From: Thiosocius sp963759055 | GTDB lineage: Bacteria > Pseudomonadota > Gammaproteobacteria > Chromatiales > Chromatiaceae | NCBI GenBank assembly: GCA_963759055.1 | Contig: CAVWYD010000003.1 | Span: 259,235 to 323,234 of the forward strand | Reading direction: 5' to 3' | Length of the DNA stretch: 64,000 bases | Part shown: positions 1 to 7,258 of the stretch, piece by piece | Numbering within the stretch: the first letter of the stretch is position 1 | How the letters are laid out: the number at the start of each line of letters is the position of its first letter | Translations under genes and position numbers: made by a program | Notes under the pieces: model-generated | Databases searched by the model: none | The model's input: only the letters and a program-made list of their open reading frames with translations | What the model was told of the DNA's origin: nothing

Positions 1-326
1 GTAAGCGACCCAAGCGCAACAATGCCCTTTGGGTGGCCGAGCAGTGAAACCATGCCGATCGTGCAAAAGGACGCAAATGATGTGCCCGATGATTGGTTGA
101 TCTGAAAAGGCGAATTCGAATGACGGCAATCGAAGGACAGGTGTTTTCGGTTTGAATGCGAAAGCAATCCATTTCACCAAAAGCGGACGTCTTCATGTCG
201 CGGGCGATCTGTCGCGACCGGTTGAATCCGCAGCGCACAAGAGACATTCCCAATCGCCTGGGAATGCAAGTGCCGCCGTTCGACAGCCAGGCACGGGTCG
301 ATGTCTCAAGACGATCCCAAGCAGAC
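1..326. other. Left-edge region without a recognisable gene
   Basis: I recognise no gene here. Short overlapping reading frames exist on the plus strand (for example 152-406), but they have no family motif, no convincing ribosome binding site and overlap each other. The region ends at the terminator of the minus-strand cytochrome gene. It may include the decayed end of a gene that lies outside the window. Confidence 0.4.
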
Positions 327-352
327 AAAAAAATACCCCGCCGGGGGCGGGG
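327..352 (-). terminator. Rho-independent terminator of the cytochrome c gene
   Basis: On the minus strand the stem is CCCCGCC / GGCGGGG (336-342 with 346-352) around a short G-rich loop. It is followed by TA and a run of seven T (A at 327-333 on the plus strand). It lies 26 bp after the stop codon of the cytochrome gene. Confidence 0.8.
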
Positions 353-378
353 CTACAGAGGATAGATCGTGAGACCCT

Positions 379-822
379 CTATTTCTGCTGGATTGTTCCC
401 AGATAAAAGACTAGTTCAAGAATGCGTTCTTGGACTGAACTTCCTGGTCCGTAGTAATCGGGGCCATACTTCTCAATAATTTCTTTGCTGTATCTGTCGC
501 CCCAAATAGGCATTTCTTCAGTGCCATGAGCCCTGACTTTCTGTGGGTCTCTGATCCACTCATACACCTTCGCTTGCGGATATACGCCACCGTTGGCCTT
601 ACTTAGCATGGTCAGATCTTTTGGAGATTGCTTTAAAAACTCCACCATAGGCCCATCACCTTTGCCTCCCATACCGTGACAGGCTGCGCAGTTTTTCTGA
701 AACTCCATTTTACCGATGCTCTGGGTGCCAATATCTTCCATTGCCAACGCAGCACTTCCGGTGCCTAAAAGTACTGTGCCAGCAAAAGCTACAAACCAGC
801 TTCTGATACGACGCTTTGTCAT
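379..822 (-). CDS. Periplasmic class I c-type cytochrome, single haem
   Basis: This 147-residue protein starts with a Sec signal peptide (basic MTKRRIR, hydrophobic core to about residue 20, likely cleavage after ALA at about residue 27). One haem-binding CAACH motif lies at residues 45-49, and the Met in TEEMPIWG (about residue 104) is the likely distal haem ligand. The spacing is that of a small soluble class I cytochrome c, which would carry electrons in the periplasm to a terminal oxidase or from an oxidoreductase. It stands alone, with its own terminator downstream and about 430 bp without a gene upstream, so its partner cannot be read from context. The family assignment is secure; the electron donor and acceptor are unknown. 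Confidence 0.85.
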   Translation of the reverse strand: MTKRRIRSWFVAFAGTVLLGTGSAALAMEDIGTQSIGKMEFQKNCAACHGMGGKGDGPMVEFLKQSPKDLTMLSKANGGVYPQAKVYEWIRDPQKVRAHGTEEMPIWGDRYSKEIIEKYGPDYYGPGSSVQERILELVFYLGTIQQK

Positions 823-1251
823 GATTCAACCCTCCAGTGGTTCCTTCTCGCAATAAATTGGCCAGTCAGCCATCCCTCAAAATGCAAGAAATCCGGTACT
901 CTTCGGAGTCAATTGCTTCCCATTCGGCACGGGTTCCGCTGCTCGCCAAGAAACGACCAACGCTCGAAAAATCGACCCTGCTTACCGACACTCAACGCAT
1001 GACTTCGATCCGATAGTCAGACTCCTCCAATTCAAGTGTCGACCATTACCCATTCGCCAGGTGCATGAATTAACCGATTACTTGCTCTACATCAAGCGGT
1101 CTCAGAATGGGAGCTTCGGAAGGGGGGGGACTTCTCGAGCGCACTCTCATCCGATAGTCGCACGGCTCGATCGAGGTAGGCCCGAGTTGTTCGGGCGCGC
1201 TAATGGTCGCGTGACCGAAGGGAGGTCACGGGCTACGTAATATGAGCACCA
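823..1251. other. Intergenic region, no gene seen
   Basis: I see no convincing coding sequence in these 429 bp. Two short hairpins without T-runs are present: CCCGA/TCGGG at 1181-1195 and GTGACC/GGTCAC at 1211-1229. ATCCGATAGTC occurs twice (near 1008 and 1150). The promoter of the cytochrome gene must lie in the left part, but no clear hexamers stand out. Confidence 0.4.
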
Positions 1252-1527
1252 TCACGGCTCCAGGGTTCGGCAACGAATCTTTCCCGAGACATGTCGATCG
1301 CCCGTAAACAGCGACAGCCGCCTGCTGTGGGCATCGAAATCACATACGAAGCCGTTTCTCGGTGGCCAGCTCTTTTGGCTCGATGACACGTCCGCCAGCT
1401 CAAGTTTCAACAGATCGAACTGATCACCAATATCGACAACGAGGGTGTCGTTGAAAGAGGCGCAGCCGGACAGCGCCACGGAGAGGCTGCACAGTGCCGG
1501 CAACAGGATCGGTCGATTCGTTGTCAT
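1252..1527 (-). CDS. Small predicted lipoprotein, function unknown
   Basis: The 91-residue product starts with a lipoprotein signal peptide: MTTNRP, a hydrophobic stretch, then the lipobox LSGC near residue 21. The mature part contains two further Cys (FVCDF and KIRCRTL) that could form a disulfide. The reading frame is open for another 32 codons upstream (to 1623), but the ATG at 1527 is preferred because it puts the signal peptide at the N-terminus. It is divergent from the tusA-like gene at 1633. I do not recognise the family. Confidence 0.55.
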   Translation of the reverse strand: MTTNRPILLPALCSLSVALSGCASFNDTLVVDIGDQFDLLKLELADVSSSQKSWPPRNGFVCDFDAHSRRLSLFTGDRHVSGKIRCRTLEP

Positions 1528-1632
1528 GGCGGCCCCGGATGAGGGATTCAACTCCAGGTAAGAGCAGTCCTTGGGTCTGCGGCCGCACCGAAGCTGGCTG
1601 TCAGCACCTGCCACGTTTATCATGCTGCGCCT

Positions 1633-1869
1633 ATGATGCCGCCCCGCCGAGAATTCATTGATTGTCAGCGCCTGTTATGCCCGATGCCTGTCATCCGGGT
1701 GCAGGATCGCATCGCCCAGCTGTCCAGGGGCGATGCGCTCATGGCCATCTGCACCGACCCTGGGGTACTCGAGGACATCCCCGCCTGGTGCCGCATCAAC
1801 GGCCATGAGGTGGTCTCCGCGGTGAAGCGTGAAGGTGAACTTCTTGTCACGGTGCCTGTGGGCGGATGA
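1633..1869 (+). CDS. tusA: TusA/SirA-like sulfur carrier protein
   Basis: The 78-residue protein has the TusA signature: an N-terminal D-C-x-x-L-x-CPMPVI segment with the conserved Cys at residue 16, followed by the alpha-beta sandwich pattern (GDALMAICTDPGVLEDIPAWC) and a hydrophobic C-terminal strand. TusA-like proteins carry sulfur as a persulfide for tRNA thiolation, cofactor synthesis or, in sulfur oxidisers, dissimilatory sulfur transfer. The stop codon overlaps the start of the downstream CDF exporter (ATGA), so the two are translationally coupled. No dsr or hdr genes are nearby, so which sulfur pathway it serves is open. The symbol denotes the family, not a proven orthologue. Confidence 0.85.
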   Translation: MMPPRREFIDCQRLLCPMPVIRVQDRIAQLSRGDALMAICTDPGVLEDIPAWCRINGHEVVSAVKREGELLVTVPVGG

Positions 1870-3047
1870 GTACGCACCACGGCCACCACCATCATTCTGC
1901 TCTCGATGTGCATGAACAGCGCACCGAGCGTGGCCGCGAGACGCGAAAGGTCGCTCTGGTCAGCGGGGTGGTCAATCTGCTGCTCTCTCTGGCCCAGATT
2001 GTAGTCGGCCTGCTGGCCAGTTCCGCCGCTCTGGTCGCCGACGGTATCCACTCGGCATCAGACCTGCTGTCAGACGTGCTGGTCTGGTTTGCTGCGCGCC
2101 ACGCGGCTTTGGCACCGGACGAGGACCACCCCTACGGACACGGCCGGTTCGAGACGGCCGCTACGCTTGGGCTCGGTATCATCTTGACCCTCGTGGCATT
2201 AGGCATCATATGGAATGGTTTTGAACGCCTGTTCGATACCGACCGCGCCACTCCGGGCAGGCTTGCCCTGGTGGTCGCCGCCGTGGGTATCGCGGCCAAG
2301 GAATCGCTGTACTGGTACACCATCTTCGCCGCCAAACGTCTGCGGTCTGAAATGCTGCGGGCCAACGCCTGGCATCATCGTTCCGATGCCATCTCCTCCG
2401 TGGTCGTGCTGGTCGGTGTCGGCGGCGCCGTGATCGGCTTCAGCGCCATGGACGCGATTGCCGCCATCGTGGTTGGTGTCATGGTGGCGAAGATCGGCTG
2501 GGACCTTGGCGCGACCGCCCTGAGCGAGCTGGTGGATACGGCGCTGGACGAGGAACAGGTCGGCGAGGCCAAGCAGGTGATCATGGGGATCGATGGCGTC
2601 GGCTCTGTTCACATGTTGCGTACCAGACGGCATGGGGCCGAGGCCAGCGCCGATGTACATGTCCAGGTTGCGCCGCACCTGTCGGTCTCCGAGGGCCATA
2701 TGATCAGCCAGGCAGTCGAGGATCGCCTGATCCACAAGGTGGAGGCCCTGACCGACGTAACCGTCCATATCGACCCGGAGGATGACGAGGACGCCCCTGC
2801 CTGTCGGGGGCTGCCCTTGCGTGTCGAGGTTCTGCAGGCGCTCGATGCGGCCTGGCGCGATGTGGAAGGCCTGCCGGCTCAGCGCGAGGTGCGTCTGCAC
2901 TATCTCTCGGGCAGGATCGAGGTTGAAGTGGTTCTGCCTTTGCGCAGCCTCACCGAAAATCCTGAGACGATGGCATTGCAGTCTGCCCTCGAAGCGGCCG
3001 CTGCCGATCTGCCCTGGTTTGGCCCGCTACGCATCCTCTATGGTTAG
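1866..3047 (+). CDS. Cation diffusion facilitator family metal exporter
   Basis: The 393-residue inner-membrane protein is a CDF transporter. After a His-rich N-terminus come about six membrane helices. The first metal-site motif is ADGIHSASDLLSD (Asp59, His62, Asp66), and the second is HHRSD (about residues 170-174), the H-x-x-x-D arrangement expected in helix V. A cytoplasmic ferredoxin-like domain with many His and acidic residues follows from about residue 230. The C-terminal extension after about residue 320 is longer than in E. coli FieF. CDF proteins exchange protons for Zn(II), Fe(II), Cd(II) or Mn(II); the substrate here is not predictable. Translation starts within the tusA stop codon. 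Confidence 0.9.
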   Translation: MSTHHGHHHHSALDVHEQRTERGRETRKVALVSGVVNLLLSLAQIVVGLLASSAALVADGIHSASDLLSDVLVWFAARHAALAPDEDHPYGHGRFETAATLGLGIILTLVALGIIWNGFERLFDTDRATPGRLALVVAAVGIAAKESLYWYTIFAAKRLRSEMLRANAWHHRSDAISSVVVLVGVGGAVIGFSAMDAIAAIVVGVMVAKIGWDLGATALSELVDTALDEEQVGEAKQVIMGIDGVGSVHMLRTRRHGAEASADVHVQVAPHLSVSEGHMISQAVEDRLIHKVEALTDVTVHIDPEDDEDAPACRGLPLRVEVLQALDAAWRDVEGLPAQREVRLHYLSGRIEVEVVLPLRSLTENPETMALQSALEAAAADLPWFGPLRILYG

Positions 3048-3061
3048 CACCATTATGGTGC
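3047..3061 (+). promoter_or_regulatory. NtrC enhancer site 1 for glnA
   Basis: GCACCATTATGGTGC is a perfect inverted repeat that matches the NtrC (NR-I) consensus GCACCA-N3-TGGTGC. It begins on the last base of the CDF gene and lies about 200 bp upstream of the sigma-54 promoter. Confidence 0.85.
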
Positions 3062-3077
3062 ACGGGCTTCTCCCTTC

Positions 3078-3092
3078 GCACCAAGATCGCGC
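3078..3092 (+). promoter_or_regulatory. NtrC enhancer site 2 (weaker) for glnA
   Basis: GCACCAAGATCGCGC keeps the left half-site of the NtrC consensus and only part of the right half. Its centre is 31 bp (about three helical turns) from site 1, like the paired enhancer at E. coli glnAp2. Confidence 0.6.
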
Positions 3093-3254
3093 AGCCATGT
3101 CGGTCCAAGTTGCTTTTTGACCGCAGGAAGGGGTGGTGGTCGCGCCCTGTTTTGGCGCGAAGGTTTGATTAAGCGGCTGATTTTATTGTAATAAACAGAA
3201 CCCTGTGTCGCCCGGTCCGTTGTCAAGCGGGGCTTGACCCCGGGAAACCCCGGG

Positions 3255-3269
3255 TGGCATGGTTCCTGC
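3255..3269 (+). promoter_or_regulatory. Sigma-54 promoter of glnA
   Basis: TGGCATGGTTCCTGC matches the -24/-12 consensus TGGCAC-N5-TTGC, with the invariant GG and GC separated by ten bases. Transcription should start near 3281, giving a leader of about 100 nt before glnA. A GC-rich hairpin lies just upstream (3237-3255). Confidence 0.8.
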
Positions 3270-3380
3270 TCTCACAAAAACGCACCGTAATAAAGGCCTG
3301 GATTGGGCCGTCCGGTAACCCAATGTAACCGCTGTCGTCCCGGCAGCAGCACTCACCGCTAAACTCTGGAGAGATCGAGA

Positions 3381-4790
3381 ATGGGCGCAAAAAAAGTCCT
3401 AAAAATGATCGAGGAAAACGACGTCAAATGGGTCGATTTCCGGTTCACTGACACCCGTGGCAAAGAGCAGCACGTCACTGTGCCGGCCTCGACCGTTGAA
3501 GAAGACCTGTTCGAAGAGGGCAAGATGTTCGACGGTTCGTCGATCGCCGGCTGGAAGGGTATCAACGAGTCCGACATGATCCTGATGCCCGACGCCAGCA
3601 CCGCCGTGCTTGATCCTTTCACCGACGATGCAACCGTCAACCTGCGTTGTGACATCCTCGAGCCCTCCACCATGGAAGGTTACGAGCGTGACCCGCGCTC
3701 GGTTGCCAAGCGTGCCGAGGCCTACCTCGCCTCCACCGGTATCGCAGATGCGGCCTACTTCGGCCCGGAGCCGGAATTCTTCGTTCTCGACGACGTGCGC
3801 TGGAGCATCGACATGTCGGGTTCCATGGTCAAGATCGATTCGCACGAGGCCGAGTGGAACTCCGAGAAGGTCTATGAAGACGGCAACATCGGTCACCGTC
3901 CGGGCGTCAAGGGCGGCTACTTCCCGGTCCCGCCGGTCGATTCGCTGCATGACCTGCGTGGCGCCATGTGTGATGCCATGGAAGAGATGGGTGTGCCGGT
4001 CGAGGTGCATCACCACGAAGTGGCAACGGCCGGCCAGTGTGAGATCGGCACCAAGTTCTCTACCCTGGTAGAGCGTGCCGACTGGGTCCAGATTCAGAAG
4101 TACTGTACCTGGAACGTCGCCCATGCCTATGGCAAGACGGCAACCTTCATGCCAAAGCCGATCGTTGGTGACAATGGCTCCGGCATGCATGTACACCAGT
4201 CGCTGTTCAAAGATGGCAACAACACCTTCGCTGGAGACCAGTATGGCGGCCTGTCCGAGACCGCGCTGTACTATATCGGCGGCATTATCAAGCACGCGCG
4301 TGCACTGAACGCCTTCACCAACGCCTCGACCAACTCGTACAAGCGCCTGGTCCCCGGCTTCGAGGCACCGGTCATGCTGGCCTACTCGGCCCGCAACCGT
4401 TCTGCCTCGATCCGTATTCCGTGGGTATCAAGTCCGAAAGGTCGTCGCGTTGAGGTCCGCTTCCCGGATCCAACCGCCAATCCGTACCTGGCCTTCACCG
4501 CGATGATGATGGCGGGCATCGACGGTATTCTGAACAAGATTCACCCGGGCGATGCGGCAGACAAGGATCTGTACGACCTGCCGGCCGAAGAGGCGCTGGC
4601 CATCCCGACCGTGTGTCACAGCCTGGACCAGGCACTGGACGCCCTGGATGCAGACCGCGAATTCCTAAAGGCCGGTGGCGTATTCACCGACGATCTCATC
4701 GACGGCTACATCGACCTGAAGATGGAGGAAGTCACCCAGATGCGTATGACCACGCACCCGGTCGAGTTCGATCTGTACTTCAGCCTGTGA
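3381..4790 (+). CDS. glnA: Glutamine synthetase type I
   Basis: The 469-residue enzyme makes glutamine from glutamate, ammonia and ATP and forms a cytoplasmic dodecamer. It has the family motifs: FDGSSIAGW near the N-terminus, the EPEFF metal-site segment, NGSGMHVHQS, and the ATP-binding region around FMPKPIVGDNGSG. Tyr398 in the LYDLP motif is the expected adenylylation site, so activity is probably controlled by GlnE. Length equals the E. coli enzyme. The start has a good Shine-Dalgarno (GGAGAG). Transcription is expected from a sigma-54 promoter activated by NtrC, and a strong terminator follows, so glnA is a separate unit from ntrBC. Confidence 0.97.
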   Translation: MGAKKVLKMIEENDVKWVDFRFTDTRGKEQHVTVPASTVEEDLFEEGKMFDGSSIAGWKGINESDMILMPDASTAVLDPFTDDATVNLRCDILEPSTMEGYERDPRSVAKRAEAYLASTGIADAAYFGPEPEFFVLDDVRWSIDMSGSMVKIDSHEAEWNSEKVYEDGNIGHRPGVKGGYFPVPPVDSLHDLRGAMCDAMEEMGVPVEVHHHEVATAGQCEIGTKFSTLVERADWVQIQKYCTWNVAHAYGKTATFMPKPIVGDNGSGMHVHQSLFKDGNNTFAGDQYGGLSETALYYIGGIIKHARALNAFTNASTNSYKRLVPGFEAPVMLAYSARNRSASIRIPWVSSPKGRRVEVRFPDPTANPYLAFTAMMMAGIDGILNKIHPGDAADKDLYDLPAEEALAIPTVCHSLDQALDALDADREFLKAGGVFTDDLIDGYIDLKMEEVTQMRMTTHPVEFDLYFSL

Positions 4791-4815
4791 TCCGGTAGTC
4801 GACCGGAGCAAGGGA

Positions 4816-4839
4816 CCCCGCCGCATGGCGGGGTTTTTT
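4816..4839 (+). terminator. Terminator of glnA
   Basis: A seven-base-pair stem CCCCGCC/GGCGGGG (4816-4822 with 4827-4833), loop GCAT, followed directly by six T. It lies 26 bp after the glnA stop codon. Confidence 0.9.
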
Positions 4840-4895
4840 GTCTGCACCGGTGCTGCGCGCGCGTTCGCAATTTTCGATACGGCGGCGAGCTGGAT

Positions 4896-4931
4896 GTCGC
4901 AAGCCCGGGTTGGCTGCACTATCCTAGCGGT
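4896..4931 (+). promoter_or_regulatory. Conserved upstream block of DUF4124 copy 1
   Basis: GTCGCAAG starts exactly 36 nt before the ATG, and TATCCT lies at -12 to -7. The same two elements at the same distances precede copies 2 and 3, while the intervening bases differ. There is no Shine-Dalgarno. This looks like a promoter whose transcript would begin at or next to the ATG. Confidence 0.5.
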
Positions 4932-5522
4932 ATGAACAAAAAAATCTTATTCGCTCTATTGTTTTTGCCAGGCCTGGCACAGGCGGTCATCTGCAAGTCG
5001 GTGGATTCCGAAGGTGTGGTCAGCTACACCAAGGTGCCCGCTTCCGAGTGTCCTGAGCCCGTCAAACTTCCTGCTTATTCGACTTTCGAATCACGCCCGA
5101 TTCCACCAGGCGCAGAGGGTGCGAGCGTCGATCCGGCTGCCGGCGAGGTGGGCTTCGAAGGTTACAAGTCGATCAAGATCTTGCAGCCCGAGGCCGATGG
5201 CGTGGTACGCAGTAACGAGGGCAAGGTTCCCGTCACGATCGCTCTTGAACCGGCACTGCAGCAAGGCCACCGTGTCGCGCTGTACATTGATGGGAAAGCC
5301 GTGCAGGGCGCTTTCGATGGTCTGGCGATCGAACTCAGCGGTATTGAGCGTGGCACCCATAGCGTTCGCGCTAGCGTATCTGACGCCGATGGCAAGCTGT
5401 TGATCGAATCACCGGCAGTCAGTTTCACCCTGCGTCAAACGGGTCTGTTCGACAGCGTTGCGAACACACCGGGGCTACCCATAGTAAAGCCGGTTCCGCG
5501 ACCACTACCGGGTGGCCGGTGA
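4932..5522 (+). CDS. DUF4124 periplasmic protein, copy 1
   Basis: The 196-residue exported protein has a signal peptide (MNKKILFALLFLPGLAQA), a DUF4124 segment (VICKSVDSEGVVSYTKVPASEC, with two Cys that could pair), and a C-terminal beta-rich domain with the motif VRSNEGKVPVTIALEP and LDGLAIEL-like repeats. DUF4124 proteins are often encoded beside glnA and ntrB in gammaproteobacteria, but the function is unknown. It is the first of three tandem paralogs that share domain order but have diverged strongly. It has no Shine-Dalgarno, and its stop codon lies directly next to the conserved block of copy 2. Confidence 0.85.
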   Translation: MNKKILFALLFLPGLAQAVICKSVDSEGVVSYTKVPASECPEPVKLPAYSTFESRPIPPGAEGASVDPAAGEVGFEGYKSIKILQPEADGVVRSNEGKVPVTIALEPALQQGHRVALYIDGKAVQGAFDGLAIELSGIERGTHSVRASVSDADGKLLIESPAVSFTLRQTGLFDSVANTPGLPIVKPVPRPLPGGR

Positions 5523-5558
5523 GTCGCAACCATGGAGCTCCTGGGTTACTCTGAGCAC
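5523..5558 (+). promoter_or_regulatory. Conserved upstream block of DUF4124 copy 2
   Basis: GTCGCAAC begins 36 nt before the ATG at 5559, directly after the stop codon of copy 1, and TACTCT lies at -12 to -7. The layout is the same as for copies 1 and 3. Confidence 0.45.
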
Positions 5559-6120
5559 ATGATCAAGAGAGCCCTAATCGCTTTGTTCCTATTGCCCGGC
5601 GCTGCAAATGCCGTTATCTGCAAGACGGTCGATTCCGAGGGCGTCGTGGCTTACGCCGAGGTGCCGGCCAACGAGTGCAGGACACCGCTCAAGCTGCCCG
5701 AATACTCGCGCTACGCGCCACGGGCCGTCCAGCAGCAGGGTGCAGCCGGCGATGCTGCTGTCAAAAGACCGTGAAGCAGGTTTCGAGGGTTACGAGTCCA
5801 TCGAGATCGTGAAGCCGGTGCCCGGTGAGGAGATGCTCAGCAATGAGGGCAAGGTGCCACTGGCGCTCACGCTGAAACCGGAACTGCAGCCGGGTCATCG
5901 CATCAGCGTGTTTCTCGATAACGTTCTTATCCCCGGCGGTTTCGACGGTCTGGCGATCGAGCTCACCGGTGTCGATGTTGGTGGGCATAAAGTGCGGGCG
6001 ACGGTAATGGACGACGGTGGCACGCGCCTGATCGATTCCGCGGCTGTGAAGTTTGTGCTGCGCGAGGCAGAACAGGTCGATGAGACGCCAAAGCCCACTC
6101 CGCCGCCTATCCCAGAGTAA
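5559..6120 (+). pseudogene. DUF4124 periplasmic protein, copy 2, frame-broken
   Basis: The N-terminal part (signal peptide MIKRALIALFLLPGAANA and DUF4124 segment VICKTVDSEGVVAYAEVP) is read from 5559 and stops at 5774. The rest of the protein (GFEGYESIEIVKPVP, LSNEGKVPLALTL, FDGLAIELTGVDVGGHKV) continues in the +1 frame to 6120. Removing one A from the AAAA run at about 5763-5766 joins the two parts into a 186-residue protein that aligns end to end with copies 1 and 3. The break is either a one-base insertion (real or sequencing error) or, less likely, +1 recoding. ATG 5559 is chosen because it starts the signal peptide and fits the conserved upstream spacing. Confidence 0.75.
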
Positions 6121-6126
6121 GCGCAG

Positions 6127-6162
6127 GTCGCAAGTACGTATGGTTAGCGTTATTCTAAACTT
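6127..6162 (+). promoter_or_regulatory. Conserved upstream block of DUF4124 copy 3
   Basis: GTCGCAAG begins 36 nt before the ATG at 6163, and TATTCT lies at -12 to -7. No Shine-Dalgarno is present. Same layout as copies 1 and 2. Confidence 0.5.
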
Positions 6163-6714
6163 ATGAACAGAAAACTCTTATTCGTCTTATTGCTGCTGCC
6201 GGGTCTGGCGCATGCGGTGATCTGCAAGACGGTCGGAGAGGACGGTGTCGCCAGTTTCACTGACGTACCGGCCGCCGAGTGCCCCCAAGGATCCAGAATC
6301 CCGGATTACTCCCGGCCCGCACCGGTTGTTGAACAGGCCGGCAGCGTCAATACGGGCGTCTCTGCCCGCCAGGTGGAGTTTGCGGGTTACGAGTCGATTG
6401 AGATCGTCAGTCCTGAGGCCGACGGGACGGTCCGCAGCAACGAGGGAAAAGTGCCGGTCGTTGTCGAACTCGAGCCGGGGCTTCAGCAAAGCCATTTCAT
6501 CACCGCCTATCTGGACGGAAAGGCCTACCGCGGGCGCTACGGTAGCAGCCAGGTCGAGTTGACCGGAGTCGATCGGGGTACCCACACACTCCGCGTGAAG
6601 GTCTCCGACACGCAAGGGCAAGACCTTGATCGAATCACCGCCGGTTACGTCCTTCACGCTGCAGAGATCGCCTTCGAGGATCACGGATCGGCGAAGTCGG
6701 CTACCGGACGATGA
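6163..6714 (+). CDS. DUF4124 periplasmic protein, copy 3
   Basis: The 183-residue protein has the same architecture as its two upstream paralogs: signal peptide MNRKLLFVLLLLPGLAHA, DUF4124 segment (VICKTVGEDGVASFTDVPAAEC), then the C-terminal beta domain with FAGYESIEIVSP, VRSNEGKVPVVVELEP and GVDRGTHTLRVKV. The reading frame is intact. It probably acts in the periplasm, perhaps in envelope or ligand binding, but no function is established. Its position between glnA and ntrB matches the neighbourhood of this family in other gammaproteobacteria (known context); the tandem expansion is what is unusual here. Confidence 0.85.
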   Translation: MNRKLLFVLLLLPGLAHAVICKTVGEDGVASFTDVPAAECPQGSRIPDYSRPAPVVEQAGSVNTGVSARQVEFAGYESIEIVSPEADGTVRSNEGKVPVVVELEPGLQQSHFITAYLDGKAYRGRYGSSQVELTGVDRGTHTLRVKVSDTQGQDLDRITAGYVLHAAEIAFEDHGSAKSATGR

Positions 6715-6779
6715 TTTACCAGGCAGTTAGAAGCAGAGGTCCGTGGCCTCCGGTAGTTGACCGGGCTCCACAGTGACGA

Positions 6780-7083
6780 TACGATTTTCCCTATCAGTCG
6801 GAATGATGTACAAAGGGACCAGTAGAGGCCGACGTGGACTTGGGAGGTGGAAGTTGGTGGTGAGCCTTGCGCAGGAAGCGCTTAGCTTTGTCAGTCAAGG
6901 TGAATACGGGCGGTCTCGAGTTCAAGAAAACCAGCACAGTGTGTCGGGCATCCAGTCGTACGGGCACCTCCGACTGCACCGGACTACACGCCGCCCCCGC
7001 GCAGATTACACACCGCCGCAAGGCGGCATCTCGACCACTCCCGGCCAGACCAACCCGGCCTTCACACCAAAGTACACACCCTA
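6780..7083 (+). pseudogene. Probable decayed fourth DUF4124-type gene (3' part)
   Basis: No intact frame fits, but fragments of the family can be read in different frames. LALSVKVNTGGLEFKK (about 6885-6932) resembles the THTLRVKVSDTQGQDL strand of copy 3. PDYTPPP and DYTPPQGG occur close together in two frames, and the final frame ends in a Pro/Thr-rich tail (PGQTNPAFTPKYTP) with a stop at 7081-7083. This reads like the C-terminal half of a fourth paralog with several indels. The start and the DUF4124 segment are not recognisable. The call rests on short similarities, so confidence is limited. Confidence 0.4.
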
Positions 7084-7089
7084 GCCCTT

Positions 7090-7106
7090 TGCACTAAACT
7101 GGTGCA
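7090..7106 (+). promoter_or_regulatory. NtrC binding site upstream of ntrB
   Basis: TGCACTAAACTGGTGCA has both NtrC half-sites and, from memory, is nearly identical to the NtrC operator in front of E. coli glnL. A second perfect inverted repeat, GCGCA-N5-TGCGC (7112-7126), is centred 21 bp (two turns) downstream and may be a second site. Confidence 0.8.
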
Positions 7107-7219
7107 CATGGGCGCATTTGGTGCGCTTGTGTGGCGGCCTGTGCACCTGGGTGGCGGGTAAGCCATTGATTCGAACCCCAGAAAGGTGAGGGATAGCGCG
7201 CTTTCGGGGCATTGCTGAC

Positions 7220-7234
7220 TGGCCCGAACCTTGC
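7220..7234 (+). promoter_or_regulatory. Sigma-54 promoter of ntrBC
   Basis: TGGCCCGAACCTTGC matches the -24/-12 consensus, with GG and GC ten bases apart and TT following. The predicted start is near 7246, immediately before the first possible ATG (7247) and 13 nt before the preferred ATG (7259), so the leader would be very short or absent. Confidence 0.7.
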
Positions 7235-7258
7235 TTCCCAGCTGGTATGCAGGCCGCC

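Noticed and set aside
152..406. 84-residue and 69-residue reading frames at the left edge
   Set aside because: They overlap each other, have no motif or clear ribosome site, and one runs into the terminator of the cytochrome gene.
6773..7084. 103-residue frame upstream of ntrB as an intact gene
   Set aside because: Only its end is family-like; other parts match in different frames, so it is more likely a decayed gene.
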